Assembly (NCBI GenBank): GCA_963693085.1
Contig: OY856409.1
Span: forward strand, 656,996,591 to 657,060,590
Length of the DNA stretch: 64,000 nucleotides
Direction of reading: 5' to 3'
From: Alisma plantago-aquatica
Lineage: Eukaryota > Streptophyta > Magnoliopsida > Alismatales > Alismataceae
Positions 13,370-23,901 of this stretch are shown here, in pieces. The notes beneath the pieces were generated by a model, which was not told the origin of the DNA, searched no databases, and saw only the letters and a list, made by a program, of their open reading frames with translations. The stretch's first letter is position 1, and every line of letters begins with the position of its first letter. The position numbers and the translations under genes are program-made.

Positions 13370-14815
13370 AGTTTTAAGATTTTAAGATGTATGTTGAGAC
13401 TCACTTGAAATTGTGTAAAGAAACCCATAGAACTTAAGTTGTTTGTATTTTGAAATCTAAAAGAATCAAAAGACAAAAGATTGGGGACTTCTATAAACAA
13501 TAAGCAATTTTTGCTGTTGCAGTAGCCTAGCCTAAGAATGGACTTCACCGGTTCACTTGCAAAGATGTCCTAAGCTGCCTAATTTCAAAATATTTACCAT
13601 TAGACATACATAGAGTCTCCAAGTCAGTAGTCAAGAGTCAGTACTCAGTAACTGCAAATTTCACATTAATTCTAAGAGACTGAGACTATTCACTAGGAAT
13701 TTATTTAGATACACCACAACAATTAATTTAGATACACCACAACAATTAATATCAATGCACAACTGGATATTCAAGAAAGTGATAAATTTAGAAGCATTAA
13801 TTAAACAAGGTACTAAAGGATAAAGGTTGACAGGTTGCATCAGTTAATTGGTTTGCCAGATATAGTGGAAGGCCCCAAGCTCAAGAATAGATGAATGAGC
13901 CGAGCGATTAAAAAAAAACAAGAATAGGGAGACAGTTGTCGCTGCTCTAAACTTAGATATGCGATAAGAATGGCAAGAATACAAATGCTGCCCTCTTGCA
14001 AATAGAGATGGATTTGATCTATAGAAGACATGTTGTTTGGCTGTGTAGTTATGCGATTAGCATTAGTGGAGAGGCCAGTCAGTTTTTTCTGTGGGTTGAA
14101 AATGGTCCTGGCCATGTCCAGGCCGTGTCCAAGCAATGTCCACCTGTAAGAAACAAAAAAATGTTGGACACTGCTGGAAAAGCGTCCAATATGTATTTAG
14201 GCGTGTCCATGGAGTACGGGTGTCCAATACACGGGTACGAAACATGTTTTGAAGTGTGCTTCCTTCCTAGAACAACCGTCTCCCTATTATTTTTTTAATC
14301 TCTTCGCTCATTATCTATTCTTGAGCTTGGGGCCTTCCTCTATATCTGGCAATTCGATTAACTGATTCAAAATGTCAACGTTTATCCTTTAGTACCTTGT
14401 TCTATTAATGCTTCTATGTTTATCACTTTCTTGAATATCTAGTCGTGCATTTATATTAATTGTTGTTGTGTATCTAAATAAATTCCTAATGAACAATCTC
14501 AGCCTCTGCGACTTATTATGACATTTGCAGTTACTGAATACCAACTACTGACTTCTGACTTGTAGACTCTATGTATGTCTAATGGTCAATAGTTCGGAAT
14601 TAGGTAACTTAGGACATCTTTGCATGTGAACCCGTGAAGTCCATTCTTAGACTAGGCTACTGCAACTGCAAAAATTGGTTACTGTTTATAAAAATCCCCA
14701 ATCTTTTTGTCTTTTGATTTTTTTTTTGAATTCAAAATACAAACAACTTAAGTTCTTGGGGTTTCTTTAAATCATTTCATGTGAGTCTCAACATACATCT
14801 TAAAATTGAATTTTG
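13370..14815. repeat. Smaller palindrome nested in the arm
   Basis: 13,370-13,937 is the reverse complement, with substitutions, of about 14,271-14,815. For example, the GGCCCCAAGCTCAAGAATAG block at 13,872 pairs with its complement ending near 14,335. The roughly 330-bp loop (13,938-14,270) is rich in GTGTCC motifs of the AGGAAGCAC element type. The same nested palindrome is in the right arm at about 43.73-44.85 kb, where the copia insertion splits it (continuing 50.55-50.85 kb). Confidence 0.8.
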
Positions 14816-14868
14816 TATATACACATACGTGTAATTTTGTATAAAAATATATAAAATTTAGACACCCG

Positions 14869-15060
14869 TGTTAAAATAGAAAAGATTGATTGAATAGAAT
14901 AGATTGTAATACAAAGACTGACGACCTCTCCTTTATATAGGAGAGGAGAGACGCCCTATTACTTAGGATCCAAGTAATCTAAACTAGACGGGCCGGAAGA
15001 TAAAGGCCCACTAAACTAATTAGCCTATTTAACTAATAGACTAATATAGACACTTTAACA
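14869..15060. mobile_element. 192-bp LTR-like element (solo LTR or TRIM)
   Basis: It starts TGTTAAAATAG and ends CTTTAACA, a TG...CA unit with TGTTAAA/TTTAACA inverted ends. It is flanked by acccg (14,864-14,868) and accca (15,061-15,065), a 5-bp duplication with one change. The right arm at 42,056-42,061 lacks it; the arm-coordinate sum shifts by 197, which equals 192 plus 5. A TATA-like TTTATATAG lies inside a CTCTCC...GGAGAG inverted pair. Confidence 0.75.
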
Positions 15061-15419
15061 ACCCACTTATTCAAAAACCGCCCACTTAATCACCCCCCTA
15101 CCGCTTAATCAGTAACAGGGTGCTGTCCGCACGCCTCCTGCTTCCCGCTTTTTGATACCTTGATCATGAGTTTTCATCACAACACAAGATTGACAAGTCA
15201 AAAAGTAGATAATAGAATTGTACAGAGTAGATTAACTACATAATAGCAGCTTTCTTTTCAAATACAAGCACAAGGGGTGCCTCCTCCAAGCTCCAACACT
15301 CAAACAAGTCAAAACACCAAGTTCCCAACACACACCACTCTTCAATTCACTAAGAAGTGAGAAGCCAATTCAAGTACTCCTCTTGCTAAAATAATACGCG
15401 AGTAGCACACTTGAGTGTG

Positions 15420-15995
15420 CTGATTGTGGCCATCTAAATATCGGCTTGATGTCGTCAGCATCGGGGATTAATCGACAACATTGTGACAAAAATGAACTGC
15501 GTCAAGACAACATCGCCGATGTTGGGGGAAAATCGGGCCGAGATTGTGACCAAGTCGACTTATCCAGGCTTCGACTTCGCCACCTGTCGACATTGACAAC
15601 ATTGGCAAAACATCGCCCAACATCGTCGAATTTTAGAACCATGGTTGTAAGTACTATTTGACTACATATTGTATGGAGGACGTATGGTAACTTGTATTTA
15701 TATATTTGTATTGCATAAATGATCCTTGGAACTACAAGTGCACATTGTACTATCAGCCTACCTAAAGCTAGAGTCGTGAATCGTATTACATCTTAAATTA
15801 ACATATGTAACATACAATTACAGTATAAATAGAAGCTTCTAATCAAAATTTCCTTCAAATTCACATCATCATCTTCAACAAATTGACATCAATTTTATCA
15901 AAGTTTACATCTGAACATCCTCAAAGTTTCCATAAACTTCTACTTCCACACATGGCGAACTCACCACAAAGTCAAAGTCCTACATCATGGTGTAA
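15420..15995. repeat. hAT-type MITE sequence shared by both arms
   Basis: 15,455-15,645 holds dense CATCG/CGATG subterminal-type motifs ending at a CCATGG terminus. 15,930-15,985 ends in a CATGATGTAGGACTTTGAC terminus in reverse orientation, closely related to the left end of the 36,757-37,435 element. The counterpart is at 41.13-41.69 kb. It seems to be two related elements, one nested, inserted before the arms were duplicated. Target duplications are not clear. Confidence 0.5.
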
Positions 15996-18569
15996 ATATT
16001 TTAGTAAGCTAGACATATACTTGTACATATACTTAGACATCTAATTATTTACAAGGAAGAAAATGTCCGATTTTGATGTCATCTCGGTGGCTGCGAAAAT
16101 AGAAATTAACTAAAATTTTGATGGAAATTTCGACAAATGCGTTCCTAACGTTTCAATGGCAAAATTAAAAAATTAATTTATAAAATTTTACCAGAATTAT
16201 CTAATAGCGTAGATCTACTCAAATACGCAATAATATTTAATATTGGATATGTGGGGATGGGGTCTCCTCACGTGTCAATGAAGGACCCTGAACTGTTTCG
16301 ATGGGGATTTTGATGGAGAATTTTGATCTCAATTTTTATTGGTGAAATCAATGAATTAAGTCATTATAGTTTGCAAGCACAATATACTAATTTAAAGACA
16401 AAAAACTGTTGAAAAAAACATGCTCTGGGTAGTCCATAGTACTTCAAAAAGAAAGAAAAATTTCGATGAGCAATTGAAAAATGGAAATCTCTCCTAGTGG
16501 CAAAATCATTCCAAATCGGCCCGATCTCATTCCATCTACTCGTCCTTCTCAAAATGCCTGAGCTCCTTCTTTGCTTGCCTTCTTCACCGGTGCTCGCCGG
16601 ATGTCTCACTGCGCGAGGAGGTTTCTCCGTTTTAGGAGCAGAACGGGAATGAATCGCATATGTAGGTTGTGAGAATTGCTCGGGAATTCATTGAGGGGGA
16701 CTTTTTTCCAGGGGGTCCTGTGGCGCATTTCGAGAGTACATTTTGATGTCTGATGCCATCGTATGTAAATAATTGTGGAAATTTCGACAATGTCGCCGAA
16801 ATTTCAAACTATGATTATTGAACTACATTGTAATTACCACACTTGATGTGATTTTGCTAATTAATTTCTATCAAAGTTGGGGAAAGCGAGCAGCCAACCT
16901 TCCTTTAGCGCTCAAGCATGAAGTAGCTAATTAAGCGAGCACTTTCTAGAAAACTAAATTGTGCAATGAAACAATGTAGATATATACATTCGGTAATACA
17001 TCATAACTACATTAGTGAAAAAACAAGCAATAACCTAGTATGATTGATATTAACTAGTTTAAGATAGGCGATGATACATAAATACTTGTGTATATTACAG
17101 TTTAATGGAGTTACAGTATGCAAGCACATCATATGGCTTACTTTTAAATACTAAACAATATTAGCTAACATAGAGATAACTAAACGTTAAATAGATTAGT
17201 ATATCCTATAGCATATTATTGCAATCTACTGAAATTTTTAGAACACATTGTATCTTACATTACATAATTATCCAAATAGTACACCACAAATTACAATTTA
17301 TAAAAATAAATAGCACTTTTACAGATTTGTCATACTCATAGAAGTCAAGAAATTCGTTTACATGGTACTCTATGATACCTCTCCTATACGGTGGAACTAA
17401 TATAGATCTATAGGATATTATCAATCAGCTATAAAACACTACACTTTCAGTAGGTGGTGAGTTGACATAAAAATGTACAACAACGGTAAAGAATGCAGTA
17501 TATGTAGGAGAAGAACACTATACTATGATTTGCTTCTTGTACACGTATAGCATGTAACAAATAGAAGCCATCGAGCAATCACTTTTTTTTATAATTTTGT
17601 AGTTGAGCATGTCGGACAATGTCTTAACAAAGCACTCCTAAGTGGACGATTAAGCAGGTCATACCTCTCTTATATGGTGGAATTAATATAGGTATAGGAT
17701 ATTATCAGTCAGCTATATAGTACTACACTTTCAGTAGGTGGTGAGTGACATAAACATGTACAACAACGGTAAAGAATTGCAGTATATATAGGAGAAGAAC
17801 ACTATTCTATGATTTGCTTCTTCTACATATATAGCATGTGACATAGAAGCCATCAAGCAATCAATATTTCTTATACGTTGTAATTGAGTATGTCGTACCA
17901 TGTCATAACAAAGTGCTCCTAAGTGGGCATTGGGCAATTAAGCAGGTCATACAAAGAAGGATAAAGCGGGATGACGTGAGGAAAAGTGCCTGCTTAATGA
18001 CAAAACACTTTACCAACCACTTAATCTAAGATTCCTCCTATAGATTGGCCTCTACCACTTAACCAAAAAAGTGGGCGCCTTTTAAATGGTTTGGCCAGCT
18101 CAGCTGGTGTAGGGAAATCAATTGGTAATGGGTGTGCTGTAAAATGGGTGATCACATGTTCAAATTCCTTTGATGATGAATTTTAGAGAAAATTTCCAAT
18201 AGACGCACTAGTAGGACTAGCCTTGTGAAGGCAAGGCATGCTATAAGGTGTGGCGCGGGGTGAGTAACAACACCGCATACTAGGTGTGGCACGGGGTGAC
18301 TGATCGCCCCATGTCTGACCCAGTGACTTTATCCGTTGGGAGGTTCCTCGTGACAATGGTTTGGCTAAGCGCCTATTGAACAGAACCTCTAATCACGGGT
18401 TAGAAATGTTGAATACCGAACAAACTTTCCCATATTTGATAGTTTGGCATGGCTTCCTTGGCACATCCTTTTGGCTTGTCTTTGGTATAACTTTTTGTTA
18501 GTGTCTATCATTAGTGTACTTGTTCGTCCCTTCCTAAGATCTCAAATAATCCAAAGCCTACATTTCTCA
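15996..18569. repeat. Arm sequence with 284-bp tandem duplication
   Basis: No gene is supported. 16,060-16,440 is a dispersed module also found at 30.68-31.07 kb. 17,371-17,950 is two copies of a 284-bp unit: the phrase ACACTTTCAGTAGGTGGTGAG is at 17,441 and 17,725. Both copies are mirrored at 39.4-40.0 kb. About 245 bp at 16,470-16,715 is GC-richer and missing from the right arm, with no clear target duplication, so it may be a right-arm deletion. Confidence 0.6.
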
Positions 18570-18714
18570 TATGTAAGCAAGGAATAAGGTGACCGATACC
18601 GACGTCGTTTCGACAGCTTGGAAATAGGTATTTACCAGTATACCGACGAAAATACCGACAGATGCAATCCTGGTCGTATCGACGCCAAAATGAATGAATT
18701 AATTCATGAAATTT

Positions 18715-19050
18715 TACAAGTGTAATCTCCACACCTAAATGCATCGTTTTATGCAATAAAATTCTATATTGGATGTGGGGTAGGGGGGGTCCATCATGTG
18801 GGAGGTAAGAAACTTGTCATGTTTCGTTGGGATTTCGAAGAAGGATTTCGATGACAAAACATAGGAATTCAGATATGAAATTTTACAGGTGTAATCTCCA
18901 CACCTAAATGCATCGTTTTATACAATAAAATTCTATATTGGATGTGGGGTAGGGGGGTCCATCATGTGGGAGGTAAGGAACCTGTCCTGTTTCGTTGGGA
19001 TTTCGATGAAGGATTTCGATGACAAAACGTAGGAATTCATATATGAAATT
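18715..19050. repeat. 169-bp tandem duplication inside hAT-1
   Basis: The phrase TGTAATCTCCACACCTAAAT occurs at 18,721 and 18,890, and the sequence between repeats with few changes. It lies downstream of the transposase stop and may be subterminal regulatory or transposase-binding sequence. Confidence 0.85.
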
Positions 19051-19143
19051 TTACTAGCACAATCCACAAACTTAAATATACACAATTATGCAACAATATA
19101 CAATTTACAACATATCAATAACATATTTACTTACCAACTCACA

Positions 19144-22100
19144 TCAGTTGTATGTTGAGTGGCGCACAGGTTGTCCATACTGTAATGAGTTGATACTATT
19201 GAGATATTCCGCCCAAGACATGTGCATCCTATAAAGTTGGTTATATGTAGTCACATGCTCCTCATAGACAGTATCGTTAACAAATTGCATCATCCCAATC
19301 TTTGGAAAATGTTGTTCTAAATCTCTGAGATATTGTGCCTTTCTTGGAGATGTAGGTCGAGGAGCTCGAGTGAGTGGACGTTCACTTCCTTGAGGAATAT
19401 GTTGAATAGCTACAGGCACAGCCATAGGAAGTATTGGGACTGGAGAAACAGGAAGAACCAAATGACCACCACTCCATGTTTGCCCACCATCCTCGGAAAA
19501 TGCAAGGGAGTTGTACTGATAACTTCCATGTGGGCCTGAGACATTTGGTGTATAGGTATATCCAACATGATGTTCTACTTCTGGTTGTGGCGGTGGTGGT
19601 GGTGGCTGATTTTGATATCCAGAATACCCATATTGAGAGTGAGATGGGTATGGTTGCCCAAATAGCATATCGGCAAATCCCAATGTTGAATCATGTTGAG
19701 ATTGAGAATCAGAACCTGAAATACTCATGTTGCTAAGTGAATCAGCAATATCAGAATAATGATCATTGTTGTAGCCATAGGAGCCTGTAGCCTGAGGTGG
19801 TGCAGCACCACTGTAGTCTTTGTCGGTTCGAGTTTTCCTCCTTTGAAAAGTTTTTTCACGCATGGGATATTCTTTTTCTGCTGGAGGAGGAGGTGCAGCT
19901 GTCGTAACATAAGGACGATCATCATATTGAGGATCAACAACAGGAGGATATTCAGGAGAGCGCTCACTGCCGCCGCCATCATTGCCACCATCATTATCAG
20001 ATTTTGATTTTGACCCAGATGTACTTTTTGAAGAAGGAGACTCTGTGCTACCCAATGCTTCTTCTACTGCTCTATTGATCTCCATATCAACATTTTCATG
20101 CTCAGGCTCAGGCTCAAGTCTTTCAGGTGGAGTTTGGTGACTTTGGTCAACATTAGTATCAGAATCTCCTTCAAAGTGCTCTTCTATGTATGGATCTGGA
20201 CGACCATCTAGATTATCAAGAATGGGACGACCTATCTCATTCATCCATTCCTCTAAAGGATCTTCTGAATCATCAACTTCTTCTATGCCTCTACGCCTGG
20301 ATGGGTTGAATGTGTATGCGGTGTCAATGGGATCGTGGACGACGGCAAAATCCACTTCTTTGTAGTTGGCATCTCGTATTGCTCTAGCCCTCAACCGCAT
20401 GTTGTAGTGAACATATACCAGATCTCTTAGCCTGTCTGCCCCCAACCTGTTCCTTCTCTTTGAGTGAATTAAATTGAAAGTGCTCCAATTTCTTTCACAA
20501 CCTCCTGCAGATGTTGTTTGAGAAAGAATACGAACAACTAGTTTTCTTAGATGGGGGGCACCCGTTCCATTCCATACCCACCACTCACAAGGATCACCCT
20601 GATCACGGTCGGCAACTGAATTTGGATGACCAAAACAACCGAGGCCTTCACGAAACTGTCGCAACTGCAAAAATATTTAAGAACAAACTTCAAAATCAAA
20701 TGATGAAACATCAAACAAGAATGAAGACGTTCATGACTTCATGTAAGTTATGTAATATATTTAGTTATATACCTCATCCATCACTATGGTGCGCTCTTCA
20801 GTAGAGGTAAAGAATTTGTTAATTATATCTCTCACAGTAGACATTAGAGTCGCATCTAAGCCCAGTTTTCGCGAGTATTGGAACCTCGGGTTCAGACAGT
20901 AAGCTGTCACCAATTTCAAATAAGGAAATAAGATTTAGATTTAGTTAACTTATAGCAAGTTATAGAGTTAGAAACTTAGAACATAAATCTGAATTTAGAA
21001 GAAATAAATTATATACCTGCTTTATGCAGTGGATGCAAAAGCATATTTGTCCAACACTTGTCTACAATTGACAAGTATTGTGAATGGGATCTAGGAGTTG
21101 CTTGTTTAATACCTTCCACCATTACTTGCATTGCATCATACAAGTAAGGCATTGTTGCGGCTTTGTCACCATCTACCAGCCTCAACACTTAGACAACAGG
21201 TTTCATTATCCGCAGCACCTTTGTAACCTTATCCCAGAAAGCCCGACTGGCAATTAGTTCTTCAATCCTTCTGCCAACCGGGGTGTTGTGCTCCTTCATG
21301 GAGGTCCACTCCACACCATTGAAAAGCCTCCTAAGTCCATCTTTTTTGGACTTTAATGAGTTCAAGGCCAAGTAATTCGTTGCAAATCTAGTCACCCCTG
21401 GTCTAACTAGATCACCTCCACAGTACTCAGATCGCCTCATAGCATTTAACAAGAAGGAATGGTTGTAGATGAAACCTGTGATCAACCTACCATCAATTGT
21501 CACACTTTTGATGTAATCAATTGAGCCCATGTCTTTGAGGATCAGATCTATGCAATGGGCAGCACATGGTGTCCAGTAGACCGGATATTTCTTCATTGTA
21601 CTTTCATCGGCCTTCTTGAAGTTAGAGCCATTGTCAGTCACTATTTGCACTACATTCCCAACCCCTACCTGCTTGATGTATTTCTTCATTAAATTCTTGA
21701 TGTAACTGTAATTCCTGACTGCACCAGAAGCATCAACAGAGTCTAGAAAAACACTAGATCCACGGCAATGTACAAAAAAGTTAATAATTTGCTTTCTATT
21801 TCCAGATGTCCACCCATCACACATGAGTGTGACGCCATACTCAGACCACAATTGTTTCTGGCTTTCAATCCATACATGTAGATCTTTCTTCTCTTTGGGA
21901 AGATACTTGTTCATCAACTCATATGCAGTGGGGGCTTTGATACCCCTACCCGACTCCCCTATGACATCCACCATGTGTTGTAGATATGGTTCGATTGCAA
22001 CATGTGCAGGTATACCATGAGCAAAGAAGAACTTACCCACTGCCTTGCCTACCTTCTCTTTCGCACCAGTAAACATTGCTTTTAGGGTTTTTTGCCTAGC

Positions 22101-22718
22101 ATCAGGCTTCCTAACCCCTGGCTCATCAAAATGCTTCAATCTTGCACTAGCGGAACGGAAGAATGTATCAACGGTGCCTTTCTTTCTTTTATATTGAGCA
22201 TGTTGATTTTCATCATCATCATCTAAGTCAACAACTGGGACACGTGCAGCCCCACTGCCTCCACTTGCACCAGATGGTCCATATCTCCACTTGCACCAGA
22301 TGGTCCTATACATAAGATGTGTATAAGCAGTATCACACCCTGGAGGATATGCAATATCATCATCTGATTCAGCAGAAGAACCTGTGGCCCTAACATCAAA
22401 GAGTGTATTTGTGTAAGCCTTTTCAACCTGCTTCAACTTTTGTTGTTTTTGCCTCTTTGCACCCATTAGTTTCTTGAAGTCATCCCTAACACTTGGAGGG
22501 CACTTCTGGCAAATTGCCACATTCTTGTCACCACCAGTAATGTGATGCTTGAATCTAGTAATTCCTCCACCACCAAATGTTTTCTTACAGTAGTTGCAAA
22601 CAATCTTTGCCCTATTCCCAGACCCAGGTACAGGCTTGTAGTGACTCCATGCAAAATCCACATCCTTTGATGTATGACCAGCCGCACCCTCAGCGTCACT
22701 TGAAGACGAAGAAGACAT
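19144..22718 (-). CDS. hAT transposase (BED finger, DUF659, C-terminal dimerisation), one premature stop
   Basis: Three exons fit: 22,718-21,017, 20,903-20,773 and 20,664-19,144, with GT-AG introns and agreeing phases, totalling 1,117 codons. The ATG at 22,718 begins MSSSSSSDAEG. Seen in order: a BED zinc finger (CNYC ... FKHH ... C, about residues 40-75), a DUF659-type core with TLMCDGWTSG, VTDNGSNF and TPCAAHCIDL, the block DLVRPGVTRFAT, and in exon 3 the dimerisation signature SAGGCERNWSTF with KRRNRLGADRL. About 380 residues follow, rich in Ser, Asp, Glu, Pro, Gly and Tyr. Codon 510 is TAA (21,190-21,192) within a conserved PVV-VLRLVDGDKA context, where relatives have a sense codon. By family it would bind the element ends in the nucleus and catalyse cut-and-paste transposition. 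This copy probably yields only a truncated protein. Confidence 0.9.
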
Positions 22719-23893
22719 CTTCTCAAAACTCAAAAGTCAACACCGAAAAAGACAAAGACAAACAAACAAAGCAAATGATATTAGTAACTTAGCATTTAAT
22801 AAAAAAGTACAAGTAAGAAATGTACATTGTCGTATTAAGTATTAAGTCTATTCTCTATTCAAAATACTAATATCAAATAAAAATAAGCCATTAAGTGAAC
22901 AAAATCGATTTCTTTTATGTAATGTAGAATCAAAATCGATATTTTATAATGTATGATACTTGCTTGTAATTATAAAATCAAACACAAGATTTTTTAAGAT
23001 TTTTCTTTTGAAGATATTATTTTTTAAATATAAATAAAGTCTGAAATTATTTTTCAAATTATAAAACATGATATTTACTAATTCAAAAGACAAGTGATAT
23101 GCTTTCCACATGCTAGTTTCATCTTATACAACATTAACACACAATTCTAAAATAAAAAATAAAAAAAAACGTTTTTTTATTTTTAGCATTTTTATAAACA
23201 AAAAATACTAATTATTTAGATATTTTGGGTATATTTTTGTTTATATATGTTCATTAAGTCTTTGATAGAACTTCTTCTACTAAACCTAAATTAATTACCT
23301 ATTATTAATGGTACTAATTGTATTATTACTACTAATTAATGAAATAACATGTTAATGTTAATTATTAGTGAGGTAATTAGTGATAAATCAGTAGATCTAT
23401 ATAATATAATCATAGATCTAGTGATAAATAGCATCAATCATAAGTATTTTGGAGTAGATCTAGGATTTTAGGGGTATTTGGTGAATTTTTTAGGTGAGAA
23501 TAGAATTATAAGAAGAGAAGAGAGGGGGGAGAGGTTGGAAATGATGGGAAATGCAAGAAATTAAGTAAACATACCTTAATTGGGGCTGATTTGAGCTCCA
23601 ATCTCGAAAATCGCCCAAACTCCCCAATGTTCTCCTCTTCAAACAGCAGCAGCAGACTCTGTCTCGCAAAAATCGGTGTATCGTGCGGTATGCCGCCCGT
23701 GCCGCCCTGTACCGATGTGTCAGTGGTGCATTTTGCACCGGTACCCTCGATATTTGGCGGTATTGGCGGTATACCCACCGGTATTACGATATATGTGATC
23801 CTAACGGCAGATTTGCATGTATCTGTACCGGTACCCGTCGGTATCGGTATTTCGAGCGGTATACCGCCGATACCGACGAAATCTCATCCCTTG
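22719..23893 (-). promoter_or_regulatory. hAT-1 5' region
   Basis: Non-coding sequence between the transposase start and the right terminus. It is very AT-rich from 22,740 to 23,560. Tandem GGTAT/CGGTATACCG motifs at 23,690-23,880 are likely subterminal transposase-binding sites. No single TATA box can be chosen with confidence. Confidence 0.4.
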
Positions 23894-23901
23894 TATGTAA
23901 G

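Larger units (their letters stand above)
18578..23893 (-). mobile_element. Complete hAT transposon, 5,316 bp (hAT-1)
   Basis: The termini are inverted: left CAAGGAATAAGGTG, right reading inward CAAGGGATGAGATT. A perfect 8-bp target-site duplication tatgtaag flanks them (18,570-18,577 and 23,894-23,901). The right arm near 38,775-38,800 has the empty site, and the arm sum changes by exactly 5,324, i.e. element plus duplication. Subterminal zones repeat CGATACCGACG/GGTATCGG-type motifs (18,590-18,660, 23,690-23,880). A 169-bp tandem duplication lies at about 18,715-19,050. The single gene, on the minus strand, encodes the transposase. Confidence 0.95.

Noticed and set aside
13222..13548. 108-aa frame, similar to a frame at 50,585-50,980
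   Set aside because: The two are the same arm sequence in mirror positions; similarity reflects DNA duplication. No domain, and the frame lies in the small palindrome.
16364..16609. 81-aa minus-strand frame in the left-only 245-bp stretch
   Set aside because: No homology recognised and no splice or start support; the stretch is absent from the right arm.
21823..22792. Several 60-90-aa frames inside 19.1-22.8 kb on both strands
   Set aside because: Shadow frames of the hAT-1 transposase exons.
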